Notes: generated by a model not told the origin, from the sequence alone. Positions 1-8,729 are shown, numbered from the stretch's first letter. The stretch: 64,000 nucleotides of DNA from Mangrovicoccus algicola (GCF_014903745.1 NZ_JACVXA010000015.1:1-64000), one strand, 5' to 3'. A program made the numbers and translations.

Positions 1-155
1 CCCGGCCACCCGCGCGCCCGGCGGCCCCGGCGTCGCGCGGTCGGGCCAGTCCCGGCCGCCAGCGCCGCGCCGGGGGGAGGCCGGTGCAGGGCGCTTTCCA
101 AATCGTCGCACCTGATCTATAGCCGGGGTCCCTTCGCCCTCCGGGAGTCCCGCAC

Positions 156-1367
156 ATGACCGATACCGCCCGCCCCGCCATCCGCCTGATGCCCAAGGCC
201 GATGCCCGCGCCATCCGCTGGGGCGCGCCCTGGGTCTATGCCGACAACCTGGTGACCGACCGGCGCACCCGCGCCATGGCGCCGGGCACTCTGGCCGTGC
301 TGCAGGATGCCGAACGCCAGGAGATGGCGCTGGTCGCGGTCAATCCCGCCTCGAAGATCATGGCGCGGATCATCGACCGCGATCCGGCCGCGGTGGTCGA
401 TCACGACTGGTTCGCCCGCCGCCTGGCCCGGGCGCTGTCGCTGCGCGCGCGGCTGTATGACGCCCCCTTCTACCGGCTGATCCATGCCGAGGCCGACGGG
501 CTTCCGGGGGTGGTGATCGACCGGTTCGGCGATGCCGCGGTGATCCAGCCCAACGCCGCCTGGGCGGAGGCGCATCTGGACATGCTGGTGGCGGCGCTGG
601 TCGAGGTCACCGGCGTGAGCACCGTGCTGAAGAATGCCGCGGGCCGGGCGCGCAGCCTCGAGGGGCTCGATGACGAGAGCAAGGTGCTGATCGGAACCAT
701 GCCCGACGCCCCGGTGCCGGTCGTCATGAACGGGGCCACCTACATGGCCGACCTGGCCGGCGGGCAGAAGACCGGCCTGTTCTACGACCAGCGCGAGAAC
801 CAGGCCTTCGTCCAGCGCCTGGCCGCGGAGGCGCGGGTGCTGGATGTCTTTTCGCATGTCGGCGGCTTCGGGCTGGCGGCGCTGGCGGGGGGCGCATCGC
901 ATGTGACCTGCGTGGATGCCTCCGCCCCGGCGCTGGATCTGGCCGCACGGGGCGCGGAGGCGATGGGGCAGGGGGCCGCCAGCTTTGCCACGCGCCGCGG
1001 CGATGCCTTCGAGACGATGACCGCGCTGGAGGATGAGGGGCTGCATTTCGACCTGGTGGTCTGCGACCCGCCCGCCTTCGCGCCGTCGAAACAGGCGCTG
1101 GAGGCGGGGCTGCGCGCCTATGAGAAGGTGGCACGCGCCGGGGCCCGGCTGGTTGCGCCCGAAGGCGGATACCTGGCCCTGTGTTCCTGTTCGCATGCCG
1201 CGACGCTGGAGAAATTCCGCAATGCCTGCCTGCGCGGCATCGGCCGGGCGGGGCGCGCGGCGCAGATCATCCATACCGGCGAGGCCGGGCCGGACCATCC
1301 GCTGCACCCGCAGCTGGCGGAATCGGGTTATCTCAAGGCGGTCATCTTCCGCGTCCTGCCCGCGTGA
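156..1367 (+). CDS. rlmI: RlmI-type 23S rRNA (cytosine-C5) methyltransferase
   Basis: Predicted SAM-dependent methyltransferase of the RlmI/RlmK family, which methylates a cytosine of 23S rRNA. The 403-residue protein has an N-terminal PUA-like RNA-binding segment (about residues 8-75). A Rossmann methyltransferase core follows. The family segment GGQKTGLFYDQREN is at 202-215, the SAM-binding motif VLDVFSHVGG at 228-237, and the catalytic-loop motif CDPPAFAPSK at 303-312. The ATG has a GGGAG ribosome site just upstream. The stop overlaps the GTG of the next gene by 4 nt, so the two are probably co-transcribed and translationally coupled. Bases 1-155 hold no gene that I can support. The exact target base is assigned by family only. 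Confidence 0.88.
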   Translation: MTDTARPAIRLMPKADARAIRWGAPWVYADNLVTDRRTRAMAPGTLAVLQDAERQEMALVAVNPASKIMARIIDRDPAAVVDHDWFARRLARALSLRARLYDAPFYRLIHAEADGLPGVVIDRFGDAAVIQPNAAWAEAHLDMLVAALVEVTGVSTVLKNAAGRARSLEGLDDESKVLIGTMPDAPVPVVMNGATYMADLAGGQKTGLFYDQRENQAFVQRLAAEARVLDVFSHVGGFGLAALAGGASHVTCVDASAPALDLAARGAEAMGQGAASFATRRGDAFETMTALEDEGLHFDLVVCDPPAFAPSKQALEAGLRAYEKVARAGARLVAPEGGYLALCSCSHAATLEKFRNACLRGIGRAGRAAQIIHTGEAGPDHPLHPQLAESGYLKAVIFRVLPA

Positions 1368-1894
1368 GGGCGGTCCTCGATGCCTGTGTCCTGTATCCCA
1401 CGCTGACCAGGGGCCTGCTGCTGGATGCGGCGGCGGCGGGGGTGTTCACCCCGCTCTGGTCGCCGCGCATCACCTTCGAATGGACCAATGCCGCCACGCG
1501 CGAAACGCCGGCGGCGCTGGTTGCGGCCGAGGCGGCGGCGCTGGCGGCGCGCTGGCCCGGCGCCGAGATCGCGCTGCCCGAGGGGGCGGAGGACGCGCTG
1601 TCGCTGCCCGATCCGGATGACACGCATGTGCTGGCCGCCGCCATCGAGGGCCGCGCGGAGGCGATCGTCACCTTCAACCTGCGCGACTTTCCGGGCCGTA
1701 CCCTGGCGCGGCACGGCATCCAGCCCTGGCATCCCGACCCTTTCCTTCTGGCGGCGCTCGGCGAGGCGCAGGCGCCGATGCTGGCGGCGCTGCGCACCCG
1801 GCTCGACGCGCTTTCCGCCACTGACACGCCCCGCGCGATCCTGAAACGCGCCCGGCTGCCGCGGCTGGGCAAGGCGGTGGCGGCGCTGCTCTGA
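1364..1894 (+). CDS. PIN-domain protein, putative ribonuclease
   Basis: A 176-residue PIN-fold protein that starts at a GTG overlapping the rlmI stop (GTGA). It carries the acidic residues expected of a metal-dependent PIN ribonuclease: Asp6 in VLDACVLYP, Glu39 in TFEWTN, Asp86 in DPDDTHV, and Asp108 in TFNLRDFP. The C-terminal 60 residues are a helical extension beyond the core PIN fold. PIN proteins are often VapC-like toxins, but no small antitoxin gene lies next to it: upstream is rlmI and downstream is hisC. The overlap with an rRNA methyltransferase suggests a chromosomal RNA-related role, which is inference. The ATG-initiated reading further upstream lies inside rlmI and is not credible. 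Confidence 0.75.
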   Translation: MRAVLDACVLYPTLTRGLLLDAAAAGVFTPLWSPRITFEWTNAATRETPAALVAAEAAALAARWPGAEIALPEGAEDALSLPDPDDTHVLAAAIEGRAEAIVTFNLRDFPGRTLARHGIQPWHPDPFLLAALGEAQAPMLAALRTRLDALSATDTPRAILKRARLPRLGKAVAALL

Positions 1895-1934
1895 CCCCTT
1901 GCGGGGCGGCGCGGGACGCGCGACAAGCCCCGTC

Positions 1935-3044
1935 ATGACCCGTTCGCTCCTGACCCCGCTCGTCGCTTCGCTGCCTGCCACCGTGCCCTTCATCGGCCCC
2001 GAGGAAATGGAGCGCCGCCGCGGCCGCCCCTATGCCGCGCGGCTGGGCGCCAACGAGAGCATCTTCGGACCCTCGCCCCGGGCGGTGGCGGCGATGCAGG
2101 CCGCGGCGGCGGAGACCTGGAAATACGGCGATTCGACTTCGCATGATCTGCGCGCGGCCCTGGCGGCCCATCTGGGCACGGTGCCGGCGCATGTGCTGGT
2201 CGGCGAGGGAATCGACGGGCTTCTGGGTCTTCTCGTGCGGCTGACCGTGGGGCCGGGCGACACGGTCGTGACCTCGGCCGGGGCCTATCCGACCTTCAAT
2301 TACCATGTGACGGGGTTCGGCGGCGAGATCGCGACCGTCCCCTATCGCGATGACCGCGAGGATCCGCAGGCGCTGATCGACAAGGCGCGCGAGGTGGGCG
2401 CCAAGCTGGTCTACCTGGCCAATCCCGACAATCCGATGGGCACCTGGCATGATGCGGCGACGGTGCAGGCGATGATCGAGGCGGTGCCCGAGGGCTGCCT
2501 GCTGGTGCTGGACGAGGCCTATGTCGAATTCGCCCCGGAGGGCGCCGCGACCGCCATCGTGCCGGAGGATCCGCGGGTGATCCGGTTCCGCACCTTTTCC
2601 AAGGCCTATGGCCTGGCCGGGGCGCGGGTCGGCTATGCGGTGGCGGAGGCGTCGCTGATCGCCGCCTTCGACCGCATCCGCAACCATTTCGGCATGGCCC
2701 GGATCAGCCAGGCAGGCGCGTTGGCGGCGTTGCGCGACCAGGCGCATCTGGCATGGGTCCGGGCCGAGGTTGCCGCGGCGCGGGACCGGATCGCCGCGAT
2801 CGGCCGCGACAACGGCCTGAGCGCGATGCCCTCGGCCACCAATTTCGTGACCCTCGACTGCGGGGCGGACGGGGCCTTTGCCCGGCGGGTGATGGAGCAG
2901 CTCGACGCGCGCGACGTGTTCATCCGCAAGCCCTTCGTCGCGCCGCAGGATCGCTGCATCCGCATTTCGGCCGGTCCGGCGGCAGAGCTGGACAGCCTCG
3001 CTGCGGCCCTGCCGGGGGCATTGGCGGCGGCCGGACGCGGCTGA
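1935..3044 (+). CDS. hisC: Histidinol-phosphate aminotransferase-like PLP enzyme
   Basis: A fold-type I pyridoxal-phosphate aminotransferase of 369 residues, closest in pattern to HisC, which forms histidinol phosphate in histidine biosynthesis. Visible features are the N-terminal LGANESIFGPSP segment (the HisC L.xNE.P motif), ANPDNPMGTW (cofactor and substrate contact), LDEAYVEF, and the Schiff-base lysine K223 in TFSKAYGLAG. I chose the ATG that gives MTRSLLTPLV. An in-frame ATG 12 codons earlier adds an Arg/Gly-rich tail unlike the family. No other his genes are near, so it may be one of several HisC paralogues that act on aromatic amino acids or on phosphonates. The family is secure and the exact substrate is not. 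Confidence 0.8.
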   Translation: MTRSLLTPLVASLPATVPFIGPEEMERRRGRPYAARLGANESIFGPSPRAVAAMQAAAAETWKYGDSTSHDLRAALAAHLGTVPAHVLVGEGIDGLLGLLVRLTVGPGDTVVTSAGAYPTFNYHVTGFGGEIATVPYRDDREDPQALIDKAREVGAKLVYLANPDNPMGTWHDAATVQAMIEAVPEGCLLVLDEAYVEFAPEGAATAIVPEDPRVIRFRTFSKAYGLAGARVGYAVAEASLIAAFDRIRNHFGMARISQAGALAALRDQAHLAWVRAEVAAARDRIAAIGRDNGLSAMPSATNFVTLDCGADGAFARRVMEQLDARDVFIRKPFVAPQDRCIRISAGPAAELDSLAAALPGALAAAGRG

Positions 3045-3142
3045 GGTCACATCCGCGCGTCCCGGGGCGGGCCGGGGCGAAGAATGCTGGATTCCCGCCC
3101 CGGGCTGGCCTAACGGGGGATACCTATTTCTGGAGGCAGGGC

Positions 3143-3748
3143 ATGAGCGAACAGAACGACTGGCGGAAACAGGCGCTGGATCTCGGGCCGGTATTGCTGT
3201 TCGTGGGGGGCTACCTGCTGGTGCGCGACCAGAGCTTTGCCATCGGCGGGCGCGACTATGCGGGCTTCGTCATCGTCACGGCCTGTTTCATCCCGATCCT
3301 GGCGCTCAGCAACTGGCTGCTCTACCGGCTTACCGGCAAGGTCAGCCGGATGCAGATCCTGACGCTGGTGCTGGCCGTGGTCTTCGGCGGGCTGACCGTG
3401 GCGCTGAACGACGAACGTTTCTTCAAGATGAAATCCACCCTCGCCTTCGGGATCTTCTCGGGGCTGCTGTGGATCGGGCTGGCGCGGGGCCAGTCCTGGC
3501 TGGAATTCATCATGGACGGGGCGCTGCCCATCACCCATGAGGGCTGGATGATCCTGACCCGGCGCCTGGCGGTGTTCTTCGCCTGCATCGCCGCCGCGAA
3601 CGAGGTGATCTGGCGCGGGTTTTCCACCGATGTCTTCGTCGCCTGGGACACGTTCGGCCAGATGGCGGCGATGATGGGCTTCTTCCTGGCGCAGGCGGGC
3701 CTGCTGAAGCGCCATTCCACCGAGGACATCCCGCCGCGCGCCCGCTGA
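3143..3748 (+). CDS. yciB: YciB/IspZ inner membrane protein (septation protein A family)
   Basis: A 201-residue integral membrane protein of the YciB/IspZ (intracellular septation protein A) family. Members take part in cell-envelope synthesis and normal septation. It opens with a short hydrophilic segment, and hydrophobic stretches follow at about residues 14-27, 34-53, 63-80, 90-105 and 140-180. Conserved family patterns include ALNDERFFKMKST and NEVIWRGFSTD in the last third. The ATG has a strong GGAGGCAGG ribosome site 3-10 nt upstream. The 98-nt gap from hisC holds a GC-rich inverted repeat. It could be an operon partner of hisC or independently transcribed. Confidence 0.85.
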   Translation: MSEQNDWRKQALDLGPVLLFVGGYLLVRDQSFAIGGRDYAGFVIVTACFIPILALSNWLLYRLTGKVSRMQILTLVLAVVFGGLTVALNDERFFKMKSTLAFGIFSGLLWIGLARGQSWLEFIMDGALPITHEGWMILTRRLAVFFACIAAANEVIWRGFSTDVFVAWDTFGQMAAMMGFFLAQAGLLKRHSTEDIPPRAR

Positions 3749-3998
3749 GCTGAAGGAGGCGGCGCAGCAGCCTGTTCCGGCGGGGATTTTGCGCGTCGAG
3801 GCGGTCGCGACGGCCGGGGGGCCGGGCGAATTGACAGCGCTTTAAATGCGGGCGCAACCCGGCCTTGCAGCCGCGGCGGTTGAATCAGCCCCTGCGGGTC
3901 CCTTATTCTGCAACGCAGCATCAGCCGGGCCCGCCCGGCGCCCGCGCCGCCTCCCGGTGCGCCTTCCCGCAATTTCAGATCCGAAGAGGATTATCCGC

Positions 3999-4340
3999 AT
4001 GACCCGCATTCTTCTTTCCGCCGTGCTCGCGCTTGCCGCCGGGGCCGCTTCTGCCGATCAGATCACGCTGGACCGCCCGATGTCGGGGGCCGCGCTGCAC
4101 GAGGGCGGCACGGACATGACCGTCTACTGGACCGAGGTCGCCGGGGGCTACGAGGTCATCGCCACCTACAAGGGGGCGGCCGATGCTGCCGCGTCGCGCA
4201 TCGCGATGGTTCTGAAGGAAGGGGAGCGCGTGTCCTTCGGCCTTCCCGGCAGCCGCGGCCTGACTTATTCCTTCGCCCGCGAGAACGGCGCGGTGACGGT
4301 CAGCGGCGCCCGCATCGGCGTCGATCTGGCCGAGGGCTGA
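3999..4340 (+). CDS. Small secreted protein of unknown function
   Basis: A 113-residue protein with a clear Sec signal peptide: MTR followed by a hydrophobic core ILLSAVLALAAGAA, with a probable cut after ASA near residue 19. The mature part is about 94 residues, beta-rich and cysteine-free, with a repeated pattern of charged loops (YWTEVAGGYEVIATYKGA, LKEGERVSFGLPGSRG). I recognise no catalytic motif. I took the ATG preceded by GAAGAGGA, because the in-frame extension upstream is arginine/proline-rich and has no secretory character. A possible sigma70-type pair (TTGAAT at 3880, TATTCT at 3904, 18-nt spacer) lies about 95 nt upstream of the start. A strong terminator follows at 4381-4416, so it is probably monocistronic. 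Likely periplasmic. Confidence 0.65.
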   Translation: MTRILLSAVLALAAGAASADQITLDRPMSGAALHEGGTDMTVYWTEVAGGYEVIATYKGAADAAASRIAMVLKEGERVSFGLPGSRGLTYSFARENGAVTVSGARIGVDLAEG

Positions 4341-4380
4341 TCCCCGCGCCGTCCTGCCCGGGCAGGGCGGTTCGCTGGTT

Positions 4381-4416
4381 CCGGCCGCGCGCGAAATCCC
4401 GCGCGCGGCCGGATTT
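4381..4416 (+). terminator. Strong intrinsic terminator hairpin after the small secreted protein
   Basis: A perfect 13-bp inverted repeat (4381-4393 with 4400-4412) and a 6-nt AAATCC loop, followed by ATTTCC. It is entirely G/C-paired apart from the loop. It sits 40 nt after the stop codon at 4340 and just before the candidate trcR promoter. A 14-nt palindrome (CCTGCCCGGGCAGG, 4353-4366) precedes it. Confidence 0.6.
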
Positions 4417-4420
4417 CCGC

Positions 4421-4449
4421 TTCACTCCGGCCGGTCTTGTGCTTATATA
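4421..4449 (+). promoter_or_regulatory. Candidate sigma70-type promoter of trcR
   Basis: TTCACT at 4421-4426 and TATATA at 4444-4449 are separated by 17 nt. They match the -35 box at four of six positions and the -10 box at five of six. This would give a leader of about 110 nt before the trcR ATG at 4565. It is a visual match only. Confidence 0.4.
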
Positions 4450-4564
4450 CCCGCCGAACCTCCCCCGACATCGAGGAAGTGCGCCAGGTCCGGCGCGGCG
4501 GCAGACACCGCCAACGGAACGGGCTTGGGACTTCTGCCGGGGCGCAGACGGAAGGACAAGGACC

Positions 4565-5341
4565 ATGGACAAACCGATTCACGCGAAGGCCACCGCCGTC
4601 TGGCTGGTGGAGAACACCACCCTCAGCTTCAGGCAGATTGCCGAATTCTGCGGCTTTCACGAACTGGAGGTGCAGGGCATCGCCGATGGCGATGTTGCAG
4701 GCGGCGTGAAGGGGTTCGATCCGGTGGCCAACAACCAGCTGACCGCCGAGGAGATCAAGCGCGGCGAGAACAGCCCGCTCTACAAGCTGAAGCTGAAATT
4801 CAATCCCGCCTCCGTGGGCGAGGACAAGCGCCGGGGTCCGCGCTACACGCCGCTGTCCAAGCGTCAGGACCGGCCGAACGCGATCCTGTGGCTGGTCAAG
4901 TTCCACCCCGAGCTGGCCGACAGCCAGATCGCCAAGCTGGTGGGCACGACCAAGCCGACCATCCAGTCGATCCGCGAACGCACCCACTGGAACATCGCCA
5001 ACATGCAGCCGATCGATCCGGTCGCGCTTGGCCTGTGCCGCCAGTCGGAGCTGGATGCCGCGGTGCACAAGGCGGCCGCCAAGCGCGCCGCCGAAGGCAT
5101 CGTGATGACCGACGAGGAGCGCCGCAAGCTGGTCTCCACCGAGGCGTCCCTGGGCATGGAGCCCTCCGAGCCGCGGCTGCCGTCGAACATGACCGGGCTG
5201 GAGACCTTCTCGCTGACCGGGGATCCGCGCGGCGAGGAAGACGAGGACGAGGACAAGTTCGACTCCCTGGTGGATGCAGACAGCTACTTCAACCTGCCGT
5301 CGGATCAGCCCGACGAGGATGACGAGGACGACCGCCGCTGA
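4565..5341 (+). CDS. trcR: Cell-cycle transcriptional regulator TrcR (DUF1013)
   Basis: A 258-residue protein of the alphaproteobacterial DUF1013/TrcR family, which is linked to cell-cycle transcription. Two helix-turn-helix-like segments are visible: ATAVWLVENTTLSFRQIAEF (about residues 9-28) and NAILWLVKFHPELADSQIAK (about 103-122, continuing into LVGTTKPTIQSIRERTHWN). The C-terminal 45 residues form a very acidic tail rich in Asp and Glu. The ATG with an AAGGACC ribosome site gives MDKPIHAKATAVWLVEN, the family's usual beginning; longer in-frame readings are arginine-rich. The gene has its own promoter-like sequence and is closed by a symmetrical terminator. It converges on recR. Confidence 0.9.
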   Translation: MDKPIHAKATAVWLVENTTLSFRQIAEFCGFHELEVQGIADGDVAGGVKGFDPVANNQLTAEEIKRGENSPLYKLKLKFNPASVGEDKRRGPRYTPLSKRQDRPNAILWLVKFHPELADSQIAKLVGTTKPTIQSIRERTHWNIANMQPIDPVALGLCRQSELDAAVHKAAAKRAAEGIVMTDEERRKLVSTEASLGMEPSEPRLPSNMTGLETFSLTGDPRGEEDEDEDKFDSLVDADSYFNLPSDQPDEDDEDDRR

Positions 5342-5371
5342 GGCGCGGTCCTCCGCGATCGGCACTGCATG

Positions 5372-5396
5372 GGCCCGGACAGCTGTCCGGGCCTTT
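5372..5396. terminator. Bidirectional terminator between trcR and recR
   Basis: A perfect 22-nt palindrome (GGCCCGGACAG and its complement, 5372-5393) followed by TTT on the plus strand. It lies 30 nt after the trcR stop and about 50 nt from the end of the convergent recR gene, so it can serve both directions. Confidence 0.65.
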
Positions 5397-5444
5397 CGCG
5401 TTTCCGGTCGGGGCAGGGATGCGATGCCGCGCGGCGCGGGCCGG

Positions 5445-6044
5445 TCAAAGCCGGGTGCGGGCGGCCAGCGCGGCGGCGATGGTGCCGTCATCCAGGTAAT
5501 CCAGCTCGCCGCCCACCGGCACGCCCTTGGCCAGCGACGTGACCCGGGTGCGTCCGTCCAGCATGTCGGAAATGTAATGCGCGGTGGTCTGGCCGTCGAC
5601 GGTGGCGCCGAGCGCGAGTATCACCTCCGTCACCTGTTCGGTCTCGATCCGGTCGGCCAGGCGCGGCAGGCCCAGATCCTCGGGGCCCACGGCGTCCAGC
5701 GCGGACAGCGTGCCGCCCAGGACGTGATAGCGCCCGCCGAACGCCCCGCCGCGTTCCATCGCCCAGAGGTCGGCGACATCCTCCACCACGCAGATCTGTC
5801 CCGTGGCGCGCCGGTCGTCGAGGCAGATCGGGCAGAGATCCCCGGTGGCGATATTGCCGCAATTGAGGCATTCGCGGGCCGTGGCCGCGACCTCGGTCAT
5901 GGCTTCGGCCAGCGGGTGCAGAAGCTGGCTGCGCCGCGCGACGAGGTGCAGCACGGCGCGGCGCGCCGAGCGCGGGCCCAGGCCCGGCAGCTTGGCCAGA
6001 AGCTCGATCAGCGCGTCGATGGAGGCGGGCGGTTTGGCAGACAT
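5445..6044 (-). CDS. recR: Recombination mediator RecR
   Basis: RecR helps load RecA at single-stranded gaps together with RecO and RecF. The 199-residue length is the standard size. In order: an N-terminal helix-hairpin-helix ([19 protein letters not shown], about 17-35), a C4 zinc finger (Cys59, Cys62, Cys71, Cys74 in [16 protein letters not shown]), and a Toprim domain beginning [16 protein letters not shown] (84-99). The Toprim contains [12 protein letters not shown] and a C-terminal [20 protein letters not shown]-type ending. It lies downstream of uppP on the same strand, 64 nt apart, and converges on trcR. The usual dnaX/ybaB neighbours are absent from this window. Confidence 0.95.
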   Translation of the reverse strand: MSAKPPASIDALIELLAKLPGLGPRSARRAVLHLVARRSQLLHPLAEAMTEVAATARECLNCGNIATGDLCPICLDDRRATGQICVVEDVADLWAMERGGAFGGRYHVLGGTLSALDAVGPEDLGLPRLADRIETEQVTEVILALGATVDGQTTAHYISDMLDGRTRVTSLAKGVPVGGELDYLDDGTIAAALAARTRL

Positions 6045-6108
6045 GCAAGCGCCAAAGCATGACGGGGCGCGCCGCGCAAGGGGCAGGGCGCGGGCCGCCC
6101 CGCGGGGG

Positions 6109-6912
6109 TCAGCGATAGGCCACGATCAGCAGGATCACCCCCAGAATGACGCGGTAGATCACGTAGGGGGTGAAGCTGACCGATTTCAGCAGCCGGAACA
6201 TCAGCACCAGGGCCGCCAGCGCCGAGAGGAAGGCCAGTCCCGCGGCAATGGCGGCATCGGGCAGCTGGTCGGTCTTCCCCTCGGAGATGACTTCGAGGAT
6301 CAGCAGCCCGCCGGCCATGGCGATGGTGGGGATCGACATCAGCATGGAGAGTTTCGCCCCGTCCTCGCGGCGATAGCCCAGCTGTCGCGCCGCGGTGATG
6401 GTGATGCCCGACCGCGATGTGCCCGGGATCAGCGCCACGGCCTGCCACAGCCCCATGATGACGGCGTCGCGCAGGCTCCAGTCGGCATCGCTCTTGGCTT
6501 CGGCTCCCGTCTGGTCGGCCCAGTAGAGGACGAGACCGAAGATCAGCATCGTCCAGCCGATCACCGCGACGGAGCGCATCATCTCCTCGATCCCGGTCAG
6601 TTTCAGCACCAGCCCCAGGATGACCACGGGCACGGTCGCGACGATCAGCAGCCAGGCCAGCCGGGCGCCCTCGGTATCGATCCGGCCCCGGGCGAGCCGC
6701 CCAAGACCCAGCAGGGCGGATTTCACGTCTGCCCAGAAATAGATCACCACCGCGAAAAGCGTGCCGACATGGACCGCGACATCGATCAGGAGCCCCTGAT
6801 CGGCCATGCCCGAGAGGCTCGGCAGTAGAATCAGGTGGCCGGAGGATGAGATGGGAAGAAACTCGGTGATGCCCTGGATCACGGCAACGAGGAACAGGTG
6901 GAAAAGCGTCAT
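6109..6912 (-). CDS. uppP: Undecaprenyl-diphosphate phosphatase UppP (BacA)
   Basis: An integral membrane enzyme that dephosphorylates undecaprenyl pyrophosphate, recycling the lipid carrier for peptidoglycan and polysaccharide synthesis. The 267-residue protein has both family signatures: [14 protein letters not shown] at 13-26 and PGTSRSG at 163-169. Around eight hydrophobic segments alternate with short loops. Length and start ([10 protein letters not shown]) match the family. It is divergent from gltD across a 217-nt spacer and probably co-transcribed with recR downstream. The carrier it recycles would also be needed by the polysaccharide locus at 37-50 kb. Confidence 0.95.
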   Translation of the reverse strand: MTLFHLFLVAVIQGITEFLPISSSGHLILLPSLSGMADQGLLIDVAVHVGTLFAVVIYFWADVKSALLGLGRLARGRIDTEGARLAWLLIVATVPVVILGLVLKLTGIEEMMRSVAVIGWTMLIFGLVLYWADQTGAEAKSDADWSLRDAVIMGLWQAVALIPGTSRSGITITAARQLGYRREDGAKLSMLMSIPTIAMAGGLLILEVISEGKTDQLPDAAIAAGLAFLSALAALVLMFRLLKSVSFTPYVIYRVILGVILLIVAYR

Positions 6913-6987
6913 GGTGTCGGACCGATCATACGGGGAGAAAGTGGCGAAAAAGGTATCATGAGACCACTATGTCAACAGGGCTGTCCT

Positions 6988-7001
6988 TTTTGGGCCCAAA
7001 A
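6988..7001. promoter_or_regulatory. 14-nt palindrome in the uppP/gltD divergent spacer, possible operator
   Basis: TTTTGGGCCCAAAA is a perfect palindrome in the AT-richer spacer between uppP (start 6912) and gltD (start 7130). Its placement fits a dimeric regulator acting on one or both promoters. A related sequence (GGCCCAA then TTGGGC) lies upstream of uvrC at 51908-51935. No known operator is recognised. Confidence 0.35.
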
Positions 7002-7129
7002 TGAGCAGATCTTCGGGGGGGCGGCGTGAATATTTTGCACTTAGGTCACTATTACTGACTTTTCTTTTCGCGCCCTTCGTGGTTAGGAACGCGCGAACAC
7101 TTGGACGACACAAGCAAGGATATGGCCTC

Positions 7130-8572
7130 ATGGCGGACCAGCGAATGCTCCAGTTTGTTTCCGTACCACGGGACATGCCGGAGAAACGTGCGCCCAATCT
7201 ACGCAAGCAGGATTTCAACGAGATCTATGCCGAATATGCGCAGGCGAAAGCAGAGGAACAGTCGGGGCGCTGCAGCCAGTGCGGCGTGCCCTATTGCCAG
7301 TCCCACTGCCCGTTGCACAACAACATTCCCGACTGGCTGCGCCTGACCGCGACCGACCGGCTGGAAGAAGCCTACGAGGTCAGCCAGGCGACCAACACCT
7401 TCCCCGAGATCTGCGGCCGCATCTGCCCGCAGGACCGGCTGTGCGAGGGCAATTGCGTGATCGAGCAGTCGGGCCACGGCACCGTGACCATCGGTTCGGT
7501 CGAGAAATTCATCACCGACACGGCCTGGGAAAAGGGCTGGGTCAAGCCGATCGTCCCGGCCGCGGAACGCACCGAGAAGGTCGCGATCATCGGTGCGGGC
7601 CCCGGCGGGCTTGCCGCGGCCGATGCGCTGCGCCGCAAGGGCGTGCAGGTGACGGTCTATGACCGCTACGACCGCGCGGGCGGGCTGATGATGTACGGCA
7701 TTCCCGGCTTCAAGCTGGAGAAACACGTCGTCCAGCGCCGCGTCGACCAGATGGCCGAGGGCGGCATCCGCTTCGTGCTGAACTGCAATATCGGCGAGGA
7801 TGTGTCCTTCGAGGAGATCCGCGCCAGCCATGATGCGGTGCTGATCGCCACGGGCGTCTACAAGTCGCGCGACCTGCGCGGTCCCGGCGCGGGGGCGGGC
7901 GGCATCGTGCGGGCCATCGACTACCTGACCGCGTCGAACAAGGTCAGCCTGGGCGATGACGTGGCCGAGTACGCCTCGGGCGAACTGAACGCCGCGGGCA
8001 AGAAGGTCGTCGTCATCGGCGGCGGCGATACCGCGATGGACTGCGTCCGCACCGCGATCCGCCAGGGCGCCACCTCGGTGAAATGCCTCTATCGCCGCGA
8101 CAGGGCCAACATGCCCGGCTCGCAGCGCGAGACGCAGAATGCCGAGGAGGAGGGCGTGGAATTCGTCTGGCTCTCGGCGCCCAAGGGCTTTGCCGACAAG
8201 GACTCCATGGTCTCGGGCGTGATGGTGCAGCGCATGCGCCTGGGCCAACCCGACGCTTCCGGGCGCCAGACCCCCGAGGTGATCGAGGGCGCGGATTACA
8301 TCGAGGAGGCCGACCTGGTCGTCAAGGCGCTCGGCTTCGAGCCCGAGGAACTGCCCGTGCTGTGGGACCAGCCCGAGCTGGAAGTCACCCGCTGGGGCAC
8401 GATCAAGGCCGATTTCCGCAGCCACGAGACCTCCCTGCCGGGCGTCTACGCGGTGGGCGACATCGTCCGCGGTGCCTCGCTGGTGGTCTGGGCGATCCGC
8501 GACGGGCGCGAGGCGGCCGATGCGATCCTCGCCCGGTTCGACCAGCCCGCCGCCTCCGTCGCCGCGGAATAG
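7130..8572 (+). CDS. gltD: Glutamate synthase (NADPH) small subunit GltD
   Basis: The beta subunit of NADPH glutamate synthase passes electrons from NADPH through FAD and Fe-S centres to GltB. The 480-residue protein has N-terminal Fe-S cysteine sets Cys48/51/56/60 (CSQCGVPYCQSHC) and Cys95/99/105/109 (CGRICPQDRLCEGNC). An FAD dinucleotide fold follows with GAGPGG at 155-160, then an NADPH fold with GGGD at 297-300. A second FAD segment (LPGVYAVGDIVRG) is near the C-terminus. I chose the ATG giving MADQRMLQFV, preceded by AAGGA at 9 nt; the longer in-frame reading crosses promoter sequence. A terminator-like hairpin follows at 8592, so gltD may be partly uncoupled from gltB. Confidence 0.95.
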   Translation: MADQRMLQFVSVPRDMPEKRAPNLRKQDFNEIYAEYAQAKAEEQSGRCSQCGVPYCQSHCPLHNNIPDWLRLTATDRLEEAYEVSQATNTFPEICGRICPQDRLCEGNCVIEQSGHGTVTIGSVEKFITDTAWEKGWVKPIVPAAERTEKVAIIGAGPGGLAAADALRRKGVQVTVYDRYDRAGGLMMYGIPGFKLEKHVVQRRVDQMAEGGIRFVLNCNIGEDVSFEEIRASHDAVLIATGVYKSRDLRGPGAGAGGIVRAIDYLTASNKVSLGDDVAEYASGELNAAGKKVVVIGGGDTAMDCVRTAIRQGATSVKCLYRRDRANMPGSQRETQNAEEEGVEFVWLSAPKGFADKDSMVSGVMVQRMRLGQPDASGRQTPEVIEGADYIEEADLVVKALGFEPEELPVLWDQPELEVTRWGTIKADFRSHETSLPGVYAVGDIVRGASLVVWAIRDGREAADAILARFDQPAASVAAE

Positions 8573-8591
8573 GCCGGGCGATCCGGCAGAA

Positions 8592-8624
8592 ATGCCGCAG
8601 GATCGGTCTGAGCGGCATCTTTTG
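8592..8624 (+). terminator. Intrinsic terminator-like hairpin after gltD
   Basis: ATGCCGC (8592-8598) pairs with GCGGCAT (8612-8618) around a 13-nt loop, followed by CTTTTG. It sits 20 nt after the gltD stop and ahead of the GFA-gltB pair. This implies termination or attenuation between the two glutamate synthase subunits. Confidence 0.5.
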
Positions 8625-8729
8625 CGGCGCGGATCCGCGGTCCCCGGAATTTGCAGGCGGGCATCCGGTTCCGTCTGTGGCATCCTCGGGACAGGGGCCG
8701 CGTCGCGTCGACAGGCAGGAGGCAGGGCC

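Noticed and set aside
1364-1894. PIN protein as a VapC toxin of a toxin-antitoxin pair
   Set aside because: No small antitoxin-like gene is adjacent on either side; the neighbours are rlmI and hisC.
3061-3104. Hairpin after hisC as a terminator
   Set aside because: The 11-bp stem has a 22-nt loop and is followed by CTGGCCTAAC with no T-run, so a terminator call is not supported.
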